A stretch of DNA of 64,000 nucleotides. It comes from an uncultured Treponema sp. (GTDB lineage Bacteria; Spirochaetota; Spirochaetia; Treponematales; Treponemataceae). The stretch spans positions 1 through 64,000 of the forward strand of contig CAKUZR010000010.1 of assembly GCA_934718065.1 (NCBI GenBank), in the 5' to 3' direction. A program made the translations under genes and the position numbers. Numbering within the stretch: the stretch's first letter is position 1; each line of letters begins with the position of its first letter. Of this stretch, positions 56,819-64,000 are shown piece after piece. The notes beneath the pieces are model-generated. The model did not search any database. It was not told the origin of the DNA and worked only from the letters and a program-made list of their open reading frames with translations.

Positions 56819-58063
56819 TCAGCCGCGCTTCAACGCTCCGCAGGCGGAAACCGTTGTAAACTTGTAGCCCTTCGCGCTTAGCACCGGATAAACTTCCCTA
56901 AGAATTCCCGGAAGAATTTCCGCCGACCAGACGTGTCCTATCATTATAGCGACACCGTTTTTATTTGCAAATTCAACGCCTTTTTCAATTTCAGAAAGAA
57001 TGTCCTTCCGGTTTTTAGTGTTGTCCAGAAAAACATTCCGCTCGTAGTAAGGATAGCCCATCACGCTGGAAACATACTGAACTTTTGAATCAGAATTCGT
57101 GCGGCTGTCCAGAAAATAAATTTCCTGCTGGGAGCAAATCTGCATCACGGCGGCAATTTTCTCAGCATCCGCGGTTATAAGCGAGCCTTCGTGGTTGTTC
57201 ATTCCGGAAACCGGCCAGATTTCGTAAAGATTCGCAAGAACCGTGGAACGGATTTTCTCCTCATCCATTTCCGGAGTAACCGCGCCTTCGCCTGGATCAA
57301 CATTCAGATTCACAGACTGCATCGGCTGGTGCAGAATCACTTCGTTTCCGGATTTTCTTACGCGTTCAGCAGCCTCGGCGGAATGTGCAAGCCGCGGAAG
57401 AACCGCAACCGTCACCGGAAACGGAAGCACAACGCATTTTTCAAGCTGGCTCATATTGTGGCCGCCATCGTCAAAAACAATCACAAGAGTCGCATTGTTT
57501 CTTGCAGCCGGAAAATCCGGAATATCCCAGCCGGAGTTTGAACTCGGGTTTTCTTTTACAGAAGGAACAGCGGCAGCTTTTTCAGCACGCGGCTCCGCTT
57601 TGGTTTCAGTTTTTTCAGGCTTCGCGCTTTTATTTTCAGTTTTTGTTTCAGCTTTGATTTCAGGCTTTTTTTCCGCAGGGGAATTTGAAACGGATTTTTT
57701 TTCAGGGAAATTCTTCACGGCTGAATTTTCCGGAGCTTTCCGAGCGGAATCCTCATTTTTTTTCTGTGGCTGTGGCTGCGCCGGGCGGGATTTTGTCTTC
57801 TGCCCGGATTTTTTTTCAGCGTCCACGCGGCTTTCATTCTTTTGAATTTTCGTTTTTTCAGCAACCTGAAGCGGAGCTTTCTCCGTTTTTCCGGCGAAAG
57901 TGAACACGGCAAGCAGAAGCGAGCAGACACCGACTATAACAGCGCAAAGCGTTATCACACTATTCAAAGGCATATAAATTTTTCCGCGCGAAGATTTCCG
58001 GGCGGTTTTCCGGGATTTTGAGGCAGTTCGTTTTTTTGCGCCTGAACGTTTTTTTTGCGCCAT
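56819..58063 (-). CDS. divergent polysaccharide deacetylase-family protein (YibQ/DUF610 type)
   Basis: 414 residues. A basic start (MAQKKRSGAKKRTASKSRK) precedes one transmembrane segment (~32-56) and a long Lys/Glu/Pro/Ala-rich linker (~60-175). The globular domain begins NATLVIVFDDGGHNMSQLEKC, typical of this family, and includes LHQPMQSVNLNVDPG and FLDSRTNSDS. It is anchored in the inner membrane with the domain outside. The substrate is not known. Confidence 0.85.
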   Translation of the reverse strand: MAQKKRSGAKKRTASKSRKTARKSSRGKIYMPLNSVITLCAVIVGVCSLLLAVFTFAGKTEKAPLQVAEKTKIQKNESRVDAEKKSGQKTKSRPAQPQPQKKNEDSARKAPENSAVKNFPEKKSVSNSPAEKKPEIKAETKTENKSAKPEKTETKAEPRAEKAAAVPSVKENPSSNSGWDIPDFPAARNNATLVIVFDDGGHNMSQLEKCVVLPFPVTVAVLPRLAHSAEAAERVRKSGNEVILHQPMQSVNLNVDPGEGAVTPEMDEEKIRSTVLANLYEIWPVSGMNNHEGSLITADAEKIAAVMQICSQQEIYFLDSRTNSDSKVQYVSSVMGYPYYERNVFLDNTKNRKDILSEIEKGVEFANKNGVAIMIGHVWSAEILPGILREVYPVLSAKGYKFTTVSACGALKRG

Positions 58064-58139
58064 AACGGTTAATATTCTAGTGAAAACTTATGCTTTTCGC
58101 TATACTTACAGAAAATCAATCTTTAAAAAGGAACAAAAA

Positions 58140-58745
58140 ATGTATATTACTTGTCTTGACCTGGAAGGCGTTCTTGTGCCGGAAATTTGGATTGCGTTCG
58201 CGGAAGCAACAGGAATCCCGGAGCTGCGAAAAACCACCCGCGACGAGCCGGACTACGATAAGCTGATGAAATACCGAATCAATATTCTAAAGGAGCACAA
58301 TCTCGGCCTGAAGGAAATTCAGGAGACAATCGCAAAAATCGATCCGCTTCCTGGCGCAAAAGATTTTCTTGACGAGCTGCGCTCATTCACGCAGGCAATA
58401 ATCCTTAGCGACACGTTCGAGCAGTTCGCGGCGCCGCTTATGAAAAAACTGGGGCTTCCTACAATATTCTGCAACACGCTGGAAGTTTCGCCAAGCGGAG
58501 AAATCACCGGCTACAAAATGCGCTGCGAAAAATCTAAATACACAACAGTCCGGGCTTTGCAGTCATGCGGCTTTGAAACAATCGCTTCGGGCGACTCCTT
58601 CAACGACCTTGGAATGATCCAGGCTTCAAAAGCAGGATTTCTTTTCCGCACAACAGATAAAATCAAGGCGGAATATCCGCAGTACCCGGCATTCACAGAA
58701 TATTCAGAGCTGCTGAACGCAATAAAAAAAGTCGTTTCCGAATAA
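58140..58745 (+). CDS. thrH: ThrH: phosphoserine phosphatase/homoserine phosphotransferase
   Basis: 201 residues from ATG 58140 (AAAAAGGAAC upstream). The HAD pattern LDLEG (instead of DxDG) at residues ~6-10, the IILSDTFEQFA motif, the lysine region and ASGDSFNDLGM place it in the ThrH branch. It makes serine from phosphoserine or can phosphorylate homoserine. A TATACT -10 lies at 58099-58104. Confidence 0.9.
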   Translation: MYITCLDLEGVLVPEIWIAFAEATGIPELRKTTRDEPDYDKLMKYRINILKEHNLGLKEIQETIAKIDPLPGAKDFLDELRSFTQAIILSDTFEQFAAPLMKKLGLPTIFCNTLEVSPSGEITGYKMRCEKSKYTTVRALQSCGFETIASGDSFNDLGMIQASKAGFLFRTTDKIKAEYPQYPAFTEYSELLNAIKKVVSE

Positions 58746-58752
58746 CACAGTT

Positions 58753-58788
58753 CCCGGAGCGCAAGTTTTTAGCTCCGGGATTTTTATC
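58753..58788 (+). terminator. intrinsic terminator after thrH
   Basis: CCCGGAGC pairs with GCTCCGGG across an 11-nt loop, followed by ATTTTTATC. Confidence 0.8.
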
Positions 58789-58801
58789 AAAAAGCCTCAG
58801 G

Positions 58802-60103
58802 TCATCTTTCAGCCCGCAATTTCTTTATTTGACCAGCCAAATAAAAAGGAATATTTATCATATCTTCCTGCTCTTTGTAAGGCAGTTCTGAAAAACGAAT
58901 CGCAAGATTTGGTTTCTGCTCGTTTCTATAGCGCTTAAAGCTTGCGCTTATGGTATTCTTCCCGGCTTTACACTCAACAGGGATTATTTCACTTTCATTC
59001 TGAAGAATAAAATCCACTTCGTAGTTTTGAGCCGGTGAATAATAATGCGGGTTTACATCAAATTGCGGTATTAACTGCTGCAAACAATAATTTTCTGCAA
59101 GAGGCCCCTTAAATTGAAATTCTGTATCAAGAACAATATCCTTGTTCGATATTCCTGCCGCATATTTTAATAGCCCAACATCAAAAAAGAAAAGCTTAAA
59201 ACTTGAAAGATTTTCAAATGCTTTTAAAGGATGCTCCGGTTTAGTTACATCATAAATCCTAAGCACAATACCACTTGAAACAAGCCATTCAATTGATTCT
59301 TCAAATTCTCTTGCCCGTGCGCCTGACTTTACACATCCGTATATGAATTTTTCGTTTTCTTTTGAAAGCTGGCTGACAAGGCTGCGAAATACAAGAAGTA
59401 TTCTGGCTGCATTCACTTTTTTATTGTGCTTTGCAAAGTCATTTTCATAAATATTTATTAATTCTTTTTGAATTTCTGCAACAGTACCGGAATTTTTTTC
59501 ATTTACCCAGCAGGAAACACACTCTGGCATTCCGCCTATAATCAAATAATCATGATATTGTTCAATCAACTTTGTATGCTGAATCTCGATTATTTCATTT
59601 GGAGGAGTTTCTTCTATATATTTTAAGAGATCCGGCTGAATGGCGCCTAAAAACTCTTCAAAATCCATTGGATAAATATCAAGCAAATTTACTTTCCCCA
59701 CGGGATAGCTCATCGCTTCTGCAAGCAAAGTCCCTAAAAGGCTTCCTGCTGCGATTATATGAAATTCATTAGCCTCTTCATTAAAATACTTTAGGGAATT
59801 AAGAGCTTTTGGACATTCCTGAATTTCATCAAAAATAATAAGATGTTTTCCAGGTTCAATTTTATCATTATAAATAGTTCCAAGCTGATTAATGATTCTG
59901 AATGGATCTTTATTCTTCTCAAAAATATTAGAAAGCTCTTCTTCTCTTTCAAAAGAAAAATAAAATGTTTTTTCATAATTAAGCCGACCAAACTCTTTCA
60001 TAAGCCAGGTTTTTCCTACCTGTCTCGCCCCCTTTAAAATCATAGGTTTTCTACGGGATGAGTTTTTCCATTCTAAAAGCTGCGTCAATGCCTTTCTTTG
60101 CAT
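58802..60103 (-). CDS. AAA ATPase with DUF4143-type nuclease-like C-terminus
   Basis: 433 residues. Walker A GARQVGKTWLMKEFG lies near residue 26, Walker B LIIFDEIQECP near 90 and a sensor region around AAGSLLGTLLAEA. The C-terminal DUF4143 part ends in VDFILQNESEIIPVECKAG, a PD-(D/E)xK-like core. These orphan ATPases are common in anaerobes; the role is unknown. A/T-rich flanks and lower GC than neighbours suggest transfer. The ATG lies 6 nt after TAAAAT. Confidence 0.85.
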   Translation of the reverse strand: MQRKALTQLLEWKNSSRRKPMILKGARQVGKTWLMKEFGRLNYEKTFYFSFEREEELSNIFEKNKDPFRIINQLGTIYNDKIEPGKHLIIFDEIQECPKALNSLKYFNEEANEFHIIAAGSLLGTLLAEAMSYPVGKVNLLDIYPMDFEEFLGAIQPDLLKYIEETPPNEIIEIQHTKLIEQYHDYLIIGGMPECVSCWVNEKNSGTVAEIQKELINIYENDFAKHNKKVNAARILLVFRSLVSQLSKENEKFIYGCVKSGARAREFEESIEWLVSSGIVLRIYDVTKPEHPLKAFENLSSFKLFFFDVGLLKYAAGISNKDIVLDTEFQFKGPLAENYCLQQLIPQFDVNPHYYSPAQNYEVDFILQNESEIIPVECKAGKNTISASFKRYRNEQKPNLAIRFSELPYKEQEDMINIPFYLAGQIKKLRAER

Positions 60104-60109
60104 AATTCT

Positions 60110-60115
60110 ATTTTA
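60110..60115 (-). promoter_or_regulatory. -10 box TAAAAT, 6 nt before the AAA ATPase ATG
   Basis: The box is at 60115-60110 on the minus strand and the ATG begins at 60103. The -35 region is poor and no ribosome-binding site is seen. Confidence 0.4.
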
Positions 60116-60219
60116 TATTATTTTTACACAAAAATAAAGAATTTTAATTTAAAATTTACACATATTTATAGCAAAATACAGATATTTTTACACATTTTTA
60201 TACAATAGAAATAATTCAC

Positions 60220-60257
60220 AAAAAAACACGCCGAGTTTTTTTATATTCTCGACGTGA
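60220..60257 (-). terminator. intrinsic terminator of the Rpn-type gene
   Basis: On the minus strand CACGTCGAG pairs (one mismatch) with CTCGGCGTG, followed by seven T. It lies about 30 nt after the stop at 60287. Confidence 0.7.
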
Positions 60258-60286
60258 TTTCATCAAATTCTCTCCGAAAATTTTAA

Positions 60287-61111
60287 TCAACGCACTGTTT
60301 TTGCTTCTTTTTGCAATTCAAGGACTTTTTCTAATGGAAGAGAAGTTACAGATGCTATTTGTTCTGGAGTTCCTAAATTTGAATCCAGCATTTTTTGCGC
60401 AGTTTCAACGGCGCGTTTTTCTGCTGCCAAATCCGCCTGAAATTCAATTTCATCCAGCCAAGTCATAAATTCATGCCTCCAGCGAGCGTTCATTTTGAGC
60501 CGCTCAACGATTGCGGAGATTTTTTCTGAAAAATCTGAGCTCGGTTCTTTTCCGCAAAGATATTTGAAGAACGACTTTAGCTCTTCGGACTTCATTGTAT
60601 CATACTTTTTAGCGTTGAAGAAGATTTTGTGCGTTCCGTCGTTCATTTTGATTTCGGAATTTTCGATGCAGGTGTTTTCAAAAGTGTAGACAGGAAGGTT
60701 GAACCCGAACGCATCGCCAAGGCACAGGAAAATGACATAGGTTTCGTTCAAGTCCTTGTATTTTGTGCCTGTAAAAACGCTGTCAACATCCATCAGGCCC
60801 TGGTAATAGCGTGTCCGTTTTGCAAGCGCCAGCTCCTTTTCTACTGAAGTTTGAATCTCAATGTCAAAGCAGCGGCCGGTTCCGTCCTTTACGTAAACGT
60901 CAAGGCGAATTCCCCGCGAATCATAATCGGCCTTGATTGTGCGCTCGGTTTCCGGCATTTCAATTCTGTCGATTTTGATGTTCAGAAGAAGCTCGAGCAT
61001 TTCCTTGCAAATGTCAGGATTCATTTCCATAACCTTACAAAAAATATAATTATCAGCGAATGTAAGCCGCTCCCACTTTTGTGCGGGCGTAAGTTCATTT
61101 TGATTTTGCAT
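60287..61111 (-). CDS. Rpn/PD-(D/E)xK nuclease-family protein
   Basis: 274 residues from ATG 61111, chosen for the AGGAG site 10 nt upstream. The Rpn pattern is clear: FADNYIFCKVMEMNP at the start, RGIRLDVYVKDGTGRCFDIEIQ (D...E-x-Q active site), ALAKRTRYYQGLMD, then a VIFLCLGDAF strand. Relatives act as recombination-promoting nucleases or transposase-like proteins. Repeat copy R4 is directly upstream. Confidence 0.88.
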   Translation of the reverse strand: MQNQNELTPAQKWERLTFADNYIFCKVMEMNPDICKEMLELLLNIKIDRIEMPETERTIKADYDSRGIRLDVYVKDGTGRCFDIEIQTSVEKELALAKRTRYYQGLMDVDSVFTGTKYKDLNETYVIFLCLGDAFGFNLPVYTFENTCIENSEIKMNDGTHKIFFNAKKYDTMKSEELKSFFKYLCGKEPSSDFSEKISAIVERLKMNARWRHEFMTWLDEIEFQADLAAEKRAVETAQKMLDSNLGTPEQIASVTSLPLEKVLELQKEAKTVR

Positions 61112-61119
61112 AAAAACTC

Positions 61120-61331
61120 CTATATAGCGCGAATGGCGAGTTTTTGTAAATTCTGAAAGAACGCTTTCGGCAGATTTCCAGTTTGCTACAGATGGATTTG
61201 GCTCGCGCTCCGCTTGTATTGATTCGGGTGCTCCGCACTTTAACTGGCTCAATCGCCAAAAATCTTCACAAACTGTAAATCTGCCTGCGCTTTTGTTTTT
61301 TCAAAGAAAACCAATCACTCAGGCTATATAG
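61120..61331 (-). repeat. dispersed ~200-bp element, copy R4 (reverse)
   Basis: Carries the same core as R1-R3. Its outer ends are a perfect 9-bp inverted repeat, CTATATAGC (61120-61128) and GCTATATAG (61323-61331). The left end is just upstream of the Rpn gene. Confidence 0.85.
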
Positions 61332-61395
61332 TTAATAGATGAAAAATTGCGAGAACGGAAATGAATCACAAAAAAACTTGCGGGAATTTTAGATT

Positions 61396-61565
61396 TAATC
61401 AGCATACCCTTGATTAACTAGTCAGCGCATCACTGATTAACTAATCATCATACCACTGATTAGTTAATCATCAGACTGCTGATTAAATTAATCATTAGAC
61501 CGCTGATTAACTTAATCAGTACACCGCTGATTAACCTAATCAGCACCCTGCTGACTAGTTAGTCA
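61396..61565. repeat. tandem array of 23-24-bp palindromic units (seven dyads)
   Basis: Palindromes of the type TGATTAACTAATCA begin at 61411, 61434, 61457, 61480, 61504, 61528 and 61552, with 8-9 nt between them; a half unit starts at 61396. Units vary but keep the dyad, and compensating changes occur (TGACTAGTTAGTCA). It lies between repeat R4 and a possible 20-aa ORF. Confidence 0.9.
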
Positions 61566-61593
61566 GCGGTGTGTCGCACGGAAAGGAGAAGGA

Positions 61594-61656
61594 ATGCGTT
61601 ACGGAAACAATTCACAGGCTGCTGCGGAGTTGTTCAGAAGTATTCTACGGACATAA
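61594..61656 (+). CDS. possible 20-aa ORF with strong ribosome-binding site
   Basis: ATG 61594 follows AAGGAG by 5 nt and encodes MRYGNNSQAAAELFRSILRT. It may be the start of a lost gene (toxin-antitoxin cargo beside the array) or a leader peptide. Nothing else supports it. Confidence 0.3.
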   Translation: MRYGNNSQAAAELFRSILRT

Positions 61657-61740
61657 GGCGAGGCGTTGCATTACTGTATTCGCAGAGTTAAAAGTATAGT
61701 GAAGGAACGTAAACAGCGAAGCCGGAAGGAATTTACAGTT

Positions 61741-61885
61741 TGCGACGTGGCAAGGATTGGAAGGGCGCGCGGAGCGCGTTGCGGAGCAAAAACGGAGTTT
61801 TTGTGGAGCAATGGAGGCGGAGGCCGGAACCCTGGAAAGCCTGGTTTTGGCGGGCGAGCCTGCGAGCCGGGCAAAAGCCACCCGG
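61741..61885 (+). repeat. GC-rich dispersed repeat, copy C3
   Basis: A series of short hairpins with GGAG loops (CGCGCGGAGCGCG, AAAACGGAGTTTT) and CGGAACCCTGGA, shared with copy C1, plus GGAGGCGGAGGCCGG, similar to C2. It lies upstream of the lipoprotein gene. Confidence 0.6.
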
Positions 61886-61954
61886 ATAAAAAAAACAAAG
61901 AAAAAGGTTTTCTGCAACCGTTTTCAAGCCGGATTGTCTAAATTAGTAAATTTA

Positions 61955-61960
61955 TATAAT
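61955..61960 (+). promoter_or_regulatory. -10 box TATAAT of the fibronectin-type lipoprotein gene
   Basis: A perfect TATAAT; the ATG follows at 61994 with GAGG at a usable distance. The -35 is weak (TTGTCT, short spacing). Confidence 0.45.
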
Positions 61961-61993
61961 ATAACCAAATACCATTTTTCAGAGGTATTAAAG

Positions 61994-64000
61994 ATGAAAA
62001 AAATCAACGGATTTTCTTTTTGCGCGTTCAGCTTTGCAGCATTGATTTTCTTGGGCGCTTTGCTTTTTTCAGGCTGCCAGAACGACCTGCTGGACTCGCC
62101 GCACTTTCAGACACGCGGCTCATACGCAACAGGAAGGGTCGCCGCGCCAACAAACCTTACCGCATCTCAGGGCGGCTACAAGAGCATAACGCTTAAATGG
62201 ACGGCGGCAAAATCGGCGGTAATCTACAATATTTATCATTCTGACACAGCGACCGGAAATTTTGAATTTTTGGGGCAGACTTCGGACTCCACCTGCTCAT
62301 ACACAGTGGGCGGTCTTGAGCCGGATGTGAAAAAATACTACAAAGTCCAGTCTGTGGACTCGAACAGCGAAACTTCCGAAGGCTACAGCCAGATTTGCTT
62401 CGGCACAACGCTAGCGGCTCCAATCATAACAAGCATAAACCAGAACGCAAACGGCGACCAGATAACGGTACGCTGGTACAAGGGCGTGAACTGCACGGAA
62501 GAAACTTATCTGAACAGCGGGCTGAACTACACGGTTATTCTTTACAATGCTGACGGAACACAGGTTTTAAAGGAAGAAACGATTTCCGCGCTGGACGTAA
62601 AAGAATCAGCCGACACAAAATATACTTTCAAAAATCTTACGCCGAACACGAACTACTGCATTCAGATTAAAGCATACACAAAATCTGCGCAGGATGCGAA
62701 ATCAACAGAAAACAGCGACATTTTAAACCAGTCAACCGCGCACTCATTGATTCCTGCCGCGCCGGAAAATTTTGAGGCGGCGAAAGGAACTTCTAAAGAT
62801 GGAATCGCGCTTTCATGGGTTCTGCCGAAATTCGCGGAGATAAAGGCGTCCACAACATACGAAACCCGCCCGGTTTACTTCAAGGTTTTCAGAAAGCTTG
62901 AGTCCGCGCCGGAAACAGCGTACGACCCGATTTTAACTTACCTTGGAACAACAGACACTACAATAGATAAAATTGAAAAGAACGCCGTTCATTTTACAAA
63001 GGCGGAAAGCGGAACTGGAGCAACGGTAACAATAGGAGCCTCGCTTGCCGGCTCAACAGCAGAAGACGGAACAGAAATTCCTTCAAAAATCGACGTGGAA
63101 ATTCAATATCCGGAAGAATCAGGCGCGGAAACCGACCCGAACTATCCGAACTACATTCCGGGAACAAAAATCACGCTGACAGACAAAACCGCTTCCCGCA
63201 GCGAAAAATATTCATACAGAATCCAGTCGTTCATAGACGACAACGGAAAGAAAAACGTAACCTCGGACGAATCCTGGAGCGACGGCACAGGCTGGCTCAT
63301 AAACAGCCCTACAGTCTCAGTTTCTTCAGTATATCAGGAAAACGCGGACGACCCGACCAAAATCGACAGCTTCACCGTAACCCTGAACTTTAAGTTCGAC
63401 GACTTTGGCCAGCAGTACAACTATGTAATCACGGAAACATGCCAGAAAATGCGCAAAGCCACCGCAGAAGAAATTGCGGCCGAGCAAGAAGACCAGCCGG
63501 AAGGCGAGCCGGAGATAAAATATCCAAATTCAACCTCGTACGAAAATTTCTTCCCTAGGACATTCACGTACACACCAACCGATGAAGAAAACATATATCT
63601 TCTATATACTTATGATGTTGCGGTCTGCCCTAAAGACAGCGGAAATGACGACAGCGGCAGCTACATCAAAGTTTCCGCGCCAGGCTCAGTTATTGTAATA
63701 AATGACAAAAGCATGATTCCTGATGTTTCAAGCTTTAAAATTGAAGACGGCTACAAAGACAAATTCAAGCTTACATGGATTTATGACAAAAACTGCAAAT
63801 ACACGCTTTCATGGAAAAACACCGACAAAGACGGAAAAGAAACAGAAGGCACTTACGATTTCCAGGAAAGTGATTTTGTAGACAGCGAAAACAATCCTAT
63901 TGAAAACAAATCTGAATTCACTTACAGCCACCCGGCAGAAAGCGGTGACATCCGTACGGAATATACATTGAATGCAGACAACGGATTGAAAAGCCACAAC
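61994..64000 (+). CDS. large fibronectin type III-like lipoprotein, partial (runs off the window)
   Basis: 669 residues are visible with no stop. The signal peptide ends with lipobox L-F-S-G-C near residue 28. FN3-like units follow: VAAPTNLTASQGGYKSITLKW with YKVQSVDSNSE, APIITSINQ..ITVRWYKG, PAAPENFEAAKG..ALSWVLP, and more. Such domains bind proteins or sugars; the protein is probably anchored at the cell surface. The C-terminus is unknown because the window ends. Confidence 0.85.
   Translation, partial: MKKINGFSFCAFSFAALIFLGALLFSGCQNDLLDSPHFQTRGSYATGRVAAPTNLTASQGGYKSITLKWTAAKSAVIYNIYHSDTATGNFEFLGQTSDSTCSYTVGGLEPDVKKYYKVQSVDSNSETSEGYSQICFGTTLAAPIITSINQNANGDQITVRWYKGVNCTEETYLNSGLNYTVILYNADGTQVLKEETISALDVKESADTKYTFKNLTPNTNYCIQIKAYTKSAQDAKSTENSDILNQSTAHSLIPAAPENFEAAKGTSKDGIALSWVLPKFAEIKASTTYETRPVYFKVFRKLESAPETAYDPILTYLGTTDTTIDKIEKNAVHFTKAESGTGATVTIGASLAGSTAEDGTEIPSKIDVEIQYPEESGAETDPNYPNYIPGTKITLTDKTASRSEKYSYRIQSFIDDNGKKNVTSDESWSDGTGWLINSPTVSVSSVYQENADDPTKIDSFTVTLNFKFDDFGQQYNYVITETCQKMRKATAEEIAAEQEDQPEGEPEIKYPNSTSYENFFPRTFTYTPTDEENIYLLYTYDVAVCPKDSGNDDSGSYIKVSAPGSVIVINDKSMIPDVSSFKIEDGYKDKFKLTWIYDKNCKYTLSWKNTDKDGKETEGTYDFQESDFVDSENNPIENKSEFTYSHPAESGDIRTEYTLNADNGLKSHN

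Noticed and set aside
61396..61565. CRISPR array
   Set aside because: Palindromes are 14-15 bp with 8-9 nt between them, far too short for repeat-spacer units, and there are no cas genes.

Overview
The window looks like a chromosome segment of a Treponema-type spirochaete. The main reasons are a phosphonate locus whose cytidylyltransferase is fused to an aminoethylphosphonate transaminase (the PntC arrangement described from Treponema denticola), many lipoproteins with spirochaete-style lipoboxes, desulfoferrodoxin (an anaerobe's superoxide defence) and moderate GC. The genus is an inference; no rRNA gene is present and I saw no tRNA gene.

Layout. 1-7,300 is accessory DNA. It holds two cytosine-5 DNA methyltransferases next to a 457-bp segment bounded by a perfect 20-bp inverted repeat, an HU-like DNA-binding protein, a tightly coupled trio of phage-type small genes, a HigB/HigA-like toxin-antitoxin pair, a 23-bp palindromic repeat array and a YoeB toxin remnant. 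7,300-13,400 carries a YczE-type membrane protein, a CorC-type CBS protein, a small type I toxin with a predicted antisense RNA, a TetR regulator and a SAP-domain protein. 11,700-19,700 is the phosphonate region: divergent operons for an ABC importer with a LicC-like nucleotidyltransferase, and for PEP mutase, phosphonopyruvate decarboxylase and the PntC fusion. Together these should make CMP-2-aminoethylphosphonate for decorating surface glycoconjugates. 19,900-60,100 is mostly core: ilvD, mutS2, rsgA, desulfoferrodoxin, a RelA/SpoT-domain protein, rnhA, a run of envelope genes, a topoisomerase IV A-type subunit, leuS, a two-phosphatase/STAS signalling operon, grpE-dnaK-dnaJ, a pseudouridine synthase, asnA, apt, tyrA, tsaD, a polysaccharide deacetylase-like protein and thrH. 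60,200-64,000 is accessory again: an Rpn-type nuclease, a second palindromic array, GC-rich repeats and the start of a large fibronectin-type lipoprotein that runs off the end.

The best candidate for something new is the switch at 2,137-2,633. The first methyltransferase has no ATG and no visible promoter as written. The far side of the inverted-repeat segment carries a 21-codon ORF with an ATG that enters the repeat in exactly the methyltransferase reading frame. Inverting the segment would give the enzyme a 36-residue N-terminal extension, a start codon and a near-consensus promoter. A terminator-like hairpin on the opposite flank would form only in the present (OFF) orientation. This would be a DNA-inversion switch controlling an epigenetic methylation operon.

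Other structure that stands out: a dispersed element of about 190-210 bp in four copies; two arrays of palindromes spaced 23-24 bp apart but unrelated in sequence; a separate GC-rich repeat family; and eight or nine genes whose -10 box ends 6-8 nt before the ATG with no Shine-Dalgarno sequence, which suggests leaderless mRNAs are common in this genome.
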